Part shown: positions 1 through 8,363 of the stretch, piece after piece | Layout of the letters: each line of letters opens with the position of its first letter | Numbering within the stretch: position 1 is the stretch's first letter | Assembly: GCA_004335835.1 (NCBI GenBank) | Contig: RWJK01001724.1 | Span: 106,899 to 119,168 of the forward strand | Direction: 5' to 3' | Length of the DNA stretch: 12,270 bases | From: Scenedesmus sp. ARA3 | Lineage: Eukaryota > Chlorophyta > Chlorophyceae > Sphaeropleales > Scenedesmaceae | The notes under the pieces: generated by a model | The model's input: only the letters and a program-made list of their open reading frames with translations | Told to the model about the DNA's origin: nothing | Database searches by the model: none | Made by a program: the position numbers and the translations under genes

Positions 1-33
<33 letters not shown>
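1..33. repeat. (CAG)n microsatellite at the left window edge
   Basis: An uninterrupted run of AGC/CAG units opens the window and is cut by its edge, so its true length is unknown. It lies in the intron upstream of the CSP41 exon at 877. Similar tracts recur at about 103-141, 229-254 and 328-347 within the same intron. Confidence 0.95.
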
Positions 34-98
34 GTTATATGGGACAGCATCATCAGGTTATCACAACAGTGGTTCGATGACCGCGTCATCAGGTGGGG

Positions 99-142
<44 letters not shown>

Positions 143-440
143 GTTATATGGGACAGCATCACCAGGCTATCACAACAGTGATTCGTGGACCGTGTCATTA
201 GGTGAGGCTGGCAGCAGCAGCTGAACAGCAGCACCAGCAGCAGCAGCAGCAGCATGACATGTTATGTGACCACATCATCAGGTTATCACGACAGTGGTTC
301 GATGACCGCGTCATCAGGTGGGGCCGGCAGCAGCAGCAGCAGCAGCAAATCAAATTTGCTTGCAGCAGCAGAAGCAGCGTGGCACGCCATGGGGTTGCAT
401 CAACAGGTTATCACAGTAGTGGTTCATGGACAGAAGGTGC
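33..440 (+). repeat. Tandem array of about 109-125 bp units carrying copies of a CSP41 exon 3' end with its donor site
   Basis: Four units each contain a (CAG)n tract plus a segment related to the exon end that should precede 877. The exon-like parts are at 70-92, 179-201, 295-317 and, degraded, 420-436. Copies 1 and 3 are identical over 23 nt, encode WFDDRVI plus the first two bases of R, and are followed by a GT donor (93-94, 318-319). Joined to the acceptor at 876 they give WFDDRVIR-DRPVPIP, which is the expected CSP41 order. Copy 2 has TGA in place of the TGG tryptophan codon but still has GT at 202-203. By analogy with the other arrays here, the genuine exon end probably lies just left of the window. 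One of copies 1 or 3 could instead be the real 23-nt end; the sequence cannot decide. Confidence 0.75.
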
Positions 441-598
441 CGCTGGCAGCGTCAATGTTGAAAGCGGTAGTGGTGGCAAAGGTGCAGCAACACATTTAGG
501 GGCAGTTCAGATAGCGGCAGTTCAAGGGCGTGGCGGCATGCAGTGGCCGTTGTGCTGCACCAACCTCATAACCAGCGTGTGCATTGCTGTCATTGCAG

Positions 599-800
599 GG
601 ACCGCCCCGTGCCCATCCCCACTCCCGGTGTGCAGCTGGTGACGCTGAGCCACATGCTGCTTGTGAATTCCCAACACATACTCCCAGCCCACCACACATC
701 ATGCATGCTTACGTGCCAAACTTTTGCAATTTGTTTGCAGGGACCGCCCCGTGCCCATCCCACTGCGGCCGTGCAGCTGGTGACGCTGACACCCACATGC
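599..800 (+). repeat. Two partial upstream copies of the CSP41 exon start (acceptor side)
   Basis: The first 55 nt of the real exon at 877 occur identically at 599-653, preceded by the same cattgcag acceptor context. A second, poorer copy starts at 741, also right after TTTGCAG, and has lost one base after CCCATCC, which shifts the frame. The spacing is 142 and 136 bp. Both copies continue into CACATGCTGC, which the real exon lacks, so they share a common breakpoint. Neither has a convincing downstream donor, so they look like decoy 3' splice sites rather than usable exons. Confidence 0.85.
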
Positions 801-876
801 TGCATCTGCACTCTCGAAACATGACCCCACCACCCATGATGCTATCTCACTCTGTCCTTTTCTATTCCCATTGCAG

Positions 877-1147
877 GGACCGCCCCGTGCCCATCCCCAC
901 TCCCGGTGTGCAGCTGGTGACGCTGAGCCACGTTGCGGATGTGGCGTCCATGCTGGCGGCAGTGCCAGGCAACCCCGCAGCCATCCGCCAGCACTACAAC
1001 ATCTGCAGCGACAGGCAGATCTCCTTCACCGGTGAGACCAGTGACTTGCCTGGACCTGCGCCCAGTGGGGTGTCTCCAAGGGCATCTCTTCCAATGCTAC
1101 AGACTGCTTCTCAGGGACAAATTGCTTGTCTACAATGTGTGCTCAAG

Positions 1148-1187
<40 letters not shown>

Positions 1188-2297
1188 CATCGCCAAGGCT
1201 GTGGGCAAGGCGCTGGGCAAGGAGCCGCGCATCGTGCTGTACAGCCCAGAGGAGGTCGGCACAGGCAAGAGCGGCAAGGCGGAGGGCTTCCCCTTCAGGT
1301 GAGCAAACATTGTTAATTGAGTATTACTTGTCGCTGGAGAGCTGCTTTGTAGATAGGTGGTTTGGTCTCAGTCCAAGTGGTGCTATGGTGGCGGGCACAG
1401 GCAAGAGCGGCAAGGCGGAGGGCTTCCCCTTCAGGTGAGCAAACATTGTTGTTTGGTGTGCTGTTGAGGACCTGTTCCGCAGGTTGGTGGATTGTTGTTA
1501 GTCCCAGCGGTGTTGCGGTGGTTTGCACAGGCCAGTGCGGCAAGGCGGAGGGCTCCCCCTTCAGGTGAGGTGGCTGGGGCTCTTGGATTATGTCAAGCTG
1601 GAGTTATGGGTGCAATGAACGGTGGATTGGAGTGATGGTGGTGCTTGAAGTTCATCGACAGGTACAAGAGCGGCAAGGCGGAGGGCTCCCCCTTCAGGTG
1701 AGGGCGACTCAAGATGAAGACCTCTTCAGGCTGGTGGTTTGTTTGCAACTGCCGTGCTGGATGTCATGCCGCTGGAGTGTGTGCGGATTGAGTTGTTTAA
1801 CCTGCCCAGGCAATGGTGCGCTGATGGTTGCCATGGGCTTTGCATCATGACCTCAGGAAGCCGTCGCGCGCCTTGTACAATAATGGTGAATCGACACAAC
1901 AAAATCCAGTTGAAGTTTTGAAGCAGCATTAGAAAATGTAATCCAATGCCAAAAGTAGAAGTTCAACCTAGAAGCAGACACCCTCCGCAGCCCCAACACC
2001 AGCCAACTGCTACGGCCTCACTCTGGCCAAGGCGGTCTCCAAGCAACAAGCAGCTCTATGACGTATGCTAACCCTGCGCTTAACACTGTGCTCAACACAC
2101 ATTTGTAACGCAGGACCATCCACTTCTGCGCATCATCAGACAAGGCCAAGCGCGAGCTGGGCTGGAAGCCCAAGCACACTTTCCTGGAGGATGTGCCGGC
2201 GCTGGTGCGTGATTACACAGCAGCAGGGCGGCAGCACAAGGACGTGGACTTCTCGGTGGATGACAAGATCCTGTCTGCGATGCGCGTGTACGCGTGA
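877..2297 (+). CDS. CSP41: CSP41-type chloroplast stem-loop RNA-binding protein, C-terminal part (three exons)
   Basis: Coding exons are 877-1031, 1187-1298 and 2114-2297, all with AG/GT borders and consistent phases; TGA is at 2295-2297. They encode about 149 residues, roughly the last 40% of a CSP41 protein; the 5' exons lie left of the window. Diagnostic stretches are DRPVPIPTPGVQL, the SHVADVASML block, a Y-N-I-C-SDR segment, EPRIVLYSPEEVG, GFPFRTIHF, KRELGWKP, and a closing VDFSVDDKIL. CSP41 proteins are atypical SDR/epimerase-fold proteins that bind stem-loop RNA and associate with chloroplast ribosomes (RAP38/RAP41 in Chlamydomonas). The nucleotide-binding half and the transit peptide are not visible. 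The DDKIL ending and the tail spacing resemble CSP41a, while FPFR and LGWKP resemble CSP41b, so the paralogue assignment is open. Introns are 1032-1186 and 1299-2113. Confidence 0.9.
1150..1184 (+). repeat. (CTG)n tract directly before a CSP41 acceptor
   Basis: About eleven CTG units end in the sequence ctgctgccag, whose AG at 1185-1186 is the 3' splice site of the exon at 1187. The tract takes the place of the polypyrimidine stretch. The ATP11 exon ending at 12211 shows the same arrangement on the minus strand. Confidence 0.9.
1265..1697 (+). repeat. Four tandem copies of a CSP41 exon 3' end, arranged as mini-exons
   Basis: The last 34 nt of the real exon (1265-1298, encoding GKSGKAEGFPF plus AG) recur at 1401-1434 (identical), 1531-1564 (diverged) and 1662-1697 (36 nt). 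The periods measured at the donor are 136, 130 and 133 bp. Each later copy is preceded by AG (cacag or gacag) and followed by GTGAG, so each looks like a complete mini-exon. The intervening G/T-rich intron sequence is also repeated, with more divergence. The 34-nt copies would shift the frame if included. The 36-nt copy would insert twelve residues in frame, YKSGKAEGSPFR. Confidence 0.9.
1698..2113 (+). other. Remainder of the last CSP41 intron, no gene seen
   Basis: This stretch follows the fourth mini-exon copy and ends at the acceptor cgcag before 2114. It is G/T-rich to about 1850, then becomes A/C-richer to about 2060. The change could mark inserted DNA, but I see no terminal repeats or target-site duplication. 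No segment matches CSP41 or another recognisable protein. Confidence 0.5.
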
Positions 2298-2468
2298 ACA
2301 TGAAGTTCGTGCAAAAGATCACAGCAGCGGCAGTGGGAAGTTCGTACTGGGAAGTGCACGGATGTCCGAGAGTGTGCAGCAGGGCGGCAGCATAAGGACG
2401 TGGACTTCTCGGTCGACGACAAGATCCTGTCTGCGATGCGCGTGTACGCGTGAACATGAAGTTCACGG
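2220..2468 (+). repeat. Tandem duplication of the 3' half of the CSP41 terminal exon including its stop codon
   Basis: The segment starting at 2220 (codons AAGRQHKDV onward, through TGA at 2295-2297 and ACATGAAGTTC) is repeated from 2376 with TGA at 2451-2453. The period is exactly 156 bp, a multiple of three. Over 25 codons plus stop the copies differ at only three bases (CAC/CAT, GTG/GTC, GAT/GAC), all synonymous third positions. The second copy lies after the first stop, so it is 3' UTR unless an alternative splice reaches it. The nearest AGs do not give the right phase from the exon ending at 1298. Confidence 0.92.
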
Positions 2469-2530
2469 CAGTGGCAGTGGGAAGTTCACGGCAGGGGCAG
2501 TTGGAAGTTGACAGCAGGGGCAGTGGGGAT
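2459..2530 (+). repeat. Short 23-bp minisatellite in the CSP41 3' flank
   Basis: About three copies of a unit beginning aagttcacggcag follow one another at 2459-2481, 2482-2504 and from 2505. They appear to extend from the sequence just after the duplicated stop codon. A related segment follows the first stop near 2312-2350. Confidence 0.75.
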
Positions 2531-3005
2531 TTCATAGGGACATGCACACCAGCTTGCAGCATACTGTTGTGCTCAGTCTGGTGTATGCGGAGGTGCCTGG
2601 TTTGATGCGCGAGAGCAGGAGGTGTCTGCATAATCGGCTGCTTGCAGCAGCATGCAGATGCTAGTAGCACATGCATGGCTGCACCAGAACGCAGCTGTGC
2701 ACAGCAGAGTGCTTCGCAGTTGCGAGAACTGCCTGAATTCTGGCTTTCATGCAGCTCTGCGCAGCAAAGCTCTCTACCAGCAGCAGCATGGATCTTCATA
2801 CTAAGTATGCCGATGCAGCGGTGACTTGCTGCAGTATGCTTGGTGTGGCTGGCCCAGATCCACTGCTAGAAGTGCTAGCCCTCCCCTCAGAGGGCAGCAG
2901 GCGCTCACAGTGGCAGTCCTACATTGACTGAGCGTTGACTGAGCGACTGAGTGATTGCATTTGGTGGCAACCAAGAAATGCATGCATGCAAACAGGCGAC
3001 ACAGA
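2531..3005 (+). other. Probable 3' UTR of CSP41, no gene seen
   Basis: No coding region is supported between the duplicated terminal exon and the first downstream TGTAA at 3006. A small run of related units (two TTGACTGAGCG copies plus a GACTGAGTG) sits at about 2924-2953, and a short ATGCATGCATG run lies near 2978-2990. The assignment as 3' UTR rests on position and on the polyadenylation motif. Confidence 0.5.
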
Positions 3006-3010
3006 TGTAA
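3006..3010 (+). terminator. Candidate polyadenylation signal TGTAA for CSP41
   Basis: This is the first TGTAA after the CSP41 stop codon at 2297. TGTAA is the usual poly(A) signal of Chlamydomonas-type green algae. Cleavage would be expected a few tens of bases downstream, giving a 3' UTR of about 0.7 kb. Confidence 0.5.
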
Positions 3011-3321
3011 CACGACGAATTCATGCGTCTCCAGGATGTCGAGGGACCGTGGGTAATTGCATGTGTGGGTAAGCAGCAGCCGCTACAGCATGCAGCTCAA
3101 GCACACATGGGGGCTTGCTTGGTATCGGTAGCTAGTGCAGCCGCTGCACTCGGAGTTGCAGAAGAGATTGGACCAAAAATATACTTACGCAGAGCGCGGG
3201 GCGGGTAGACTGGATAGACGGCCACTCATGAGACGTGCACGGCAGTGGCGGTTGCTGCTGGCGTGTCTGCTGCTGAGCCTGCAGCAACCTTTTATGCGTT
3301 AGAGTCTGGTACTTGCTGGTG

Positions 3322-3326
3322 TTACA
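3322..3326 (-). terminator. Candidate minus-strand polyadenylation signal TGTAA for the cyclase-like gene
   Basis: The plus strand reads TTACA here, so the minus strand reads TGTAA. It is the first such motif downstream of the cyclase-like stop codon at 7029, about 3.7 kb away. It lies near the place where strand composition changes, which fits the 3' end of a minus-strand transcript converging on CSP41. Confidence 0.4.
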
Positions 3327-4160
3327 AACCACGGCAGCATTCTGCCACGTGTATACATGGTCTGCAGACCGTTTCTACACAACACAACACCTGCTGGCAT
3401 GCGCACGACAGCAGCCCTCCATCTGCAAGGTCCAGTTGACCCCACAGGAAACAGATCTTCGAATTCCCGTGTGCTGCATGGGCGTGACGCAGCACCAACT
3501 TTTCAAACCGAAGCACAGGACGCGACCATTTGTACGGCAACAACGCAACAGATGTGTGGCGCTCAGCATCAACCGACGCACGTGTGCGGTCATGCAACCG
3601 CAGCAGCCACCGGCACATACGATGTGCATGCTCATGCTGTACACGATAGTAGGACTGCCTCCAGCACACAAGTGCTGAGAGAAACAAGCACACAGGCGTG
3701 TCTGCATGCGGACCGCCGTCCACAAACAAAGTACTAGTGCTGGTGTGCTGTGCAAGTGTACACCTGACCCGAGCACCTGAAGCAGGAAACCCCCAAGTAA
3801 CATACACCCCGGAGCTGAAGTAGAAGCTTCCATGCATGAAGTTGCAACCCAAACCAGCACGCATCATCCCCGCCACGGCGCATGCTTGCAGCAAAACATT
3901 CAACATTCGACATGAAAACCGCTCTTGCTGCCCTGCACCTTATTGATTCGGCTGGCACAGGCAGCTGCCATCTCTGCAGAGACAGCAGCACAGCACATCC
4001 ACAGCACAGCAGCACGCACCAGAGGGCTCTGAGGTGTAGCCCCACAAGTGGGTGAGGCGACACGGAGCAAAAACATCCGCATTTCAAGCTTTCAAAAGAT
4101 TCCGAGCAGGGACGCTGAACAGCAACCAGTAGGACGCAAAGCGCCACTACGGCGACTGTG

Positions 4161-4193
4161 CTGCTGCTGCTGCTGCTGCTCTGCTGCTGCTGC
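4161..4193. repeat. (CTG)n tract
   Basis: Eleven CTG-type units are interrupted once by a missing base near 4180. The tract lies in the non-coding 3' flank of the cyclase-like gene. Confidence 0.9.
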
Positions 4194-5269
4194 AAAGAAC
4201 GCACGCAAGCACCCCACACGGTTTGAAACGGTTAAATCTCAAAGACACACCCCGTCACCAGACGCGTCCCTCAAGGGGCACCAAAAAACAAGCACGCACA
4301 AAGCAGAGAGTGGCCACCGCCAACAACCTATCATAACATGTGCGTGGCCGTGCTTCACTTGTATTGGGGAGCACAAAAAGAACAAGCCCTCCCAACGTGA
4401 GTCTGCATGTCGCAGATTGCTGGCATGACATCAATGGGCGTGCAAGCTACTGTACACCGGCATGCACGTTGCCAGCAGCAAGCATCATGATGATCAGAGC
4501 AGCCACTGCTGCTGTTGCCTGTGCGGCCACAGCAGCGGCACATCTGAGAGCACACACGTGCCAGATGCTCACAGGGATGGTCACAATGCAGATAGGCGAC
4601 ACAGACAACGGCGGCATGAAAACCAACACTAAGCGCTAGCTCCCATGTATGCTCGGTGAGCATACTGCTGGCAGCTGGAGATGCTGTGACATACCGCACA
4701 CAGGGAGTAGCCTGTCCTGCGAAGTGCCAGCCCTGCCACAATGTACAGCACACATCCCCGGTTGAGGTACACGCATGCAGAGCAGAGCTGCCGACTGCGG
4801 TGAACGCCGTCGCACAAGCAAGAGAAGACCACGTACCCTGCCATGACCCTAACGCGAGTAGGCTGCGCCAAGCTAAAGCACTGCAAGCGCCACACCAAAC
4901 CGCAAAACAAAGCCGGGACACACAATATGCTGTACCATACCAATGCCCCGAATCAAAAAGCCCCAGCCTTAGAAACGGCGTGAGTCGCATGAACTTGTCT
5001 TCGCAAGCCGCTGCGCACTGAGCATGCATTCAATAAGGTGCAAGCAAAACGGCATGGCCAGCAGCGACGAGACAGCGGCAGGTGCCGCAGGATGCGCAAA
5101 ACTTCAAAGCGCACGGCACTTCAACGCTTGTGGCATCAACACAGCAGATCTGCAGTTGCTGTTGCAGCAGCAGCGCAGCTGGCACATGACGCCAGAATGC
5201 ACAATTGCAGAAGATGGGAGGCAGGTTGTGCATTGGATGTGTGCAGTACTTCAGTGTAAGCAACATCTA

Positions 5270-5333
5270 CATGTAACGAAGGACAAAGTATCATTGTCCA
5301 TCATGTGACGAAGGACAAAGTATCATTGTCCAG
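5270..5333. repeat. Two tandem 32-bp units, each holding a perfect 6-bp-stem hairpin
   Basis: Two nearly identical 32-bp units lie head to tail (5270-5301, 5302-5333). Each contains GGACAA, a 7-base spacer AGTATCA, then TTGTCC, a perfect inverted repeat. A 25-base core (5276-5300 and 5308-5332) is identical in both. It could form stem-loops in RNA of either strand or be a paired binding site. No function can be read from the sequence. Confidence 0.9.
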
Positions 5334-7028
5334 GCAATTTTGCCACACACGGCAAGAATACTATAAAAAGCAGTACAGCAAGTGCAGCAATCAACGCCAG
5401 GGTGAACCCCGCTGTAAGCAGGGGTTGCTTCATTATAAGTGCTGGCGCAGGCACCATGAACACACCGGCACGTAAGCTAGAGGCGCAGCAGCAGCAATCA
5501 AAGCAGGTATGGCCAGCCAGCGCCATCATATCTGCCTGCCTGTCTGAAGCGCTGCACAGCAACCCCTGCACGGAGGTTGCAGGCAGCACGCATGCAACAG
5601 CAGCACTCGCAGAAACCGGTCGATCACAGGCAACCGCACCCGTGCACATGCCCTGGGCCTTAGAGTACAACCACACATCAACAACAGCCCTGAGCAGTGA
5701 ATATGCCCAGCAGCTGTGCATGATGATGCACAACACAAACAAACGCAGAGAGCCCCTGAACAGAGCAACCATCAGCATCCCACGCTTCCAAATAACCCGC
5801 ATGTGCGTGAGCTGTACACTCGATGTATGCACAGACATCCACAGTGTCAAGTCCCGCCATAGCAACGTCCACAGGTGCACGCGTGCCAGCAAGTGCACAC
5901 CACCCACACCACCTGGGGAGAGCTGCCAGCCACAGCGCCACGCCGCTTCACTGCAAAACAGTTTTGACCTTGGCGCCTGGAGGAACCCAACCCCACGCAG
6001 CCATGTCTGCCGCCCCCACTTGACACTTCCCCCACACAGCTCTGGCATTGCAGACACCCAACAGGATTGCGATGCAAGGAGAAAGAGGCAACAAAACAGA
6101 AGCAGCACTGCCGAACCACAGTCGCGGAATGCCCCTGCGGGAGACCTCATCTGTTGCTGTACCAAGCGTGCAGCAAGCAGCGTTGCAGACTTGCCATGCA
6201 AGCAGACAGAACACCTGCTGCGGGCGTGCCGCCGCAGCTGCAGAAGCCACACGCACTGATGCACGGAACAGCACGTAGTCGAGACCGATGTGAGAGACTA
6301 AGGGATCTGAATGTCTACACAGCTGCACCTTCATCACGTGGCACGAGGAAGCACAGTCTCAGCAAGGCACACGTGCAGCCTACAGCCTGCAGGTTTGTGG
6401 CGGACCACAGATGCAGCAAAACCAACATGATGCCTGGCAAAAGCAGCCTGCAAAACGGTAAGCTGAAGCTCCCCTTGAGCTGCACCTCACCCCTGCATCC
6501 CATAGGTGATGTGGGGCGAGACAACAGAGAGTGCAAGCCGCGCAGGCGGTGCCAGGAGGCAGACCACCGCATGGTGACGTCAGCTGTAACACCACACCGT
6601 CACCGTGTGCAGGGACACCAGCAGGCAACAGACAGCCACCACACTTGTAGCATGGCAGCGCAGATGCAGACACAGAGGTGCTTGTACAGTTGCACACGAT
6701 GACATGCATACACACCAACAGTCATACACAACCTTCATGATAAGCTCAACAGCAACAGCCTGTGCATGCTTGAGGGGCAGCCAGGCTGTGTGCGGCGCAG
6801 CACACACTAGATGCCACAGCTACAAAGACACCAAGCACTGCGTAGCCTGCTTGTGCGTGCCTTTCAACCCGCCAGCAGAGCCCAGCACGACTACAAAAAC
6901 AGCCATGTAAGCGCCACTTCAGGACACAACCAACACACGCAACACAACAAAACGCGCAACAGCTACTCAAGTGCAACATGTGCGCCAAGACTGGGACAGC
7001 AACGCACCAGCAACGCTGCTTGGCTACC

Positions 7029-8363
7029 TCACAGCGCCTTCGCCTTGCCAGGCATTGCTGCGCCGCACGCATCATCATACTCCGCCGGCTCATCGACTGA
7101 GCAGCGCCGGCTGCCCGGCGCAGAGCCACCCACAAACGCCGCTCTCTCGTCAGCCTCCCAAAAGTACAGCAGCACTGTTGGCGCAACGCAGCCCACGCAC
7201 AGCTGCAGCAGCAGCTCCCACAGCCATGGACCAGGAGATCCGGCAGCAGCAGCAGCAGTGGCAGGGGCGGCTGCGCCGCTCCAGCACTGCCACAGCACGC
7301 CCAGGGTTGTCGCTGCTACGTTGAGGGTGAGCGTCAGCAGGTGCGTCTTGAAGCGAACCTGGCGGGCAACCACAGGCCGGCAGGCAGCAGAGCGGCAAGA
7401 TTGGAGTCAGAACCATGCATCCATGCAACCAGTCCCAGTTGCCCTAGGTGTTCTGCAAGAGGCATTGTGCTGCGCCACAACATGCTGATGGAAACTTTGG
7501 AAGCTCCATGCAGCTGCATGAGATACAACAGCAGAGGCTGTGACCAGCAGCCAAGCACGCGTCGCTGCTGATCACTAACAAATGCTTCCCAAAGCTACAG
7601 CAACGCACATACGATTCGTGACACCCAACCAGAGCTGCAGCCCACTGACCTTGAAGCCAAGGCTCTCAACCAGCATGGCAAGTGCGCGCCTGCGCAGCAT
7701 GCCAGCAGCGCTCTGATGCATGCGCAGCAAACCCTCAGCAGCAGCGCCAGCTGCCTCCATACCAGCCGCTGCACCAGGCAGCTGCCACCGCTGCTGCAGC
7801 ATGACTAGCCCGATCACGCCTGCAGTGTGTGCAGCAGCGAGCACGCGATGCACAGCCCACACTGCCTCCCGTCGCCTGCAGTAGCTGCGCGGCTGCAGCA
7901 GCATCCAGCAACCGGCTACAGCTGGCACCAGCCAATGCCCTACGCTGAGCAGCAGCTGCTGCTGCAGGCCCTGCGCGCTGCTGCCGTACGCTGCTGCTGC
8001 AAGCAGCAGCAGCATTAAAGCCACAAACACACCATCCATGTGCGCCCACTGCTCCACCTGGCTGGCAACGTAACGGCCCTCCAACTCCGCATCTTTGACC
8101 TGCAGGTTTGGCTGCATCGCGCTGCTGGCGCTGCGTTCACCCTCGCTGTCAAGCCATGCATGCTGCTTTGCATGCTTGCTGCCGCTGCTCAAGCCGTATG
8201 CAGAGGGTGCCCGCTGGCCAAACTGCTGCTGCTGCTGCATGGCTGCTCGCTGGTCATCAGGTGACAGGTGCGCCACTGGGAGGTCATGCTGGGCACCTTT
8301 GCGCGCTGCTGCCGCTGCTGCTGCTGCGGTGCCTGCCTGCATGCCGGGTGGGCCATCTGCCGC
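7029..8363 (-). other. C-terminal membrane region of the cyclase-like protein (exons 5 and 6)
   Basis: Exon 5 (8363-7650, 238 residues) begins with an Ala/Gln-rich linker including A8 and Q5 runs. Membrane segments follow at about residues 111-129 (FVALMLLLLAAAAYG), 137-157 (HWLVPAVAGCWMLL) and 167-189 (HTAGVIGLVML). Exon 6 (7358-7029, 109 residues) adds segments at about 7-25 (LLTLTLNVAATTLGVLW) and 45-67 (LCVGCVAPTVLLYFW), then an acidic hydrophilic tail ending GKAKAL. A cyclase domain followed by a membrane block recalls the C1-to-second-membrane-bundle order of mammalian-type cyclases, but here the protein stops without a second catalytic domain. Confidence 0.75.

Larger units (their letters stand above)
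3327..7028 (-). other. Long stretch without a convincing gene, probable 3' UTR/flank of the cyclase-like gene
   Basis: Many open frames occur on both strands, but none shows a recognisable domain, homology-like motif or consistent exon structure. The plus strand is A/C-biased (38 of 60 bases at 5641-5700), the complement of the G/T bias of introns in the plus-strand gene. That is what a minus-strand transcript would show. Inside are a (CTG)n tract at 4161-4193, a tandem hairpin at 5270-5333, a TATAAAAA run at 5362-5369 on the plus strand, and a 36-codon hydrophobic ORF at 5323-5433 on the minus strand. An unrecognised, fast-evolving gene cannot be excluded. Confidence 0.45.

Noticed and set aside
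202..642. Polyglutamine/polyserine ORFs across the left repeat region
   Set aside because: They are translations of (CAG)n tracts plus duplicated intronic units. The only frame that matters is the short WFDDRVIR segment.
584..1438. 284-codon plus-strand ORF running through several CSP41 repeats
   Set aside because: It reads through acceptor sequence, intron and a CTG tract (a polycysteine run). The spliced exons explain the conserved parts.
3322..3906. 194-codon minus-strand ORF next to the putative poly(A) site
   Set aside because: No domain or motif is seen, and the composition matches translated G/T-rich UTR sequence.
5362..5369. TATAAAAA on the plus strand as a promoter
   Set aside because: A plain TATA match with no supported coding region downstream; it falls in a region otherwise assigned to minus-strand transcription.
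5323..6264. Overlapping long ORFs on both strands (285 and 313 codons)
   Set aside because: The plus strand is T-poor, which makes stop codons rare. Neither product has a recognisable domain, and both show the skewed Cys/His/Ser/Thr or Cys/Leu/Val content of translated non-coding DNA.
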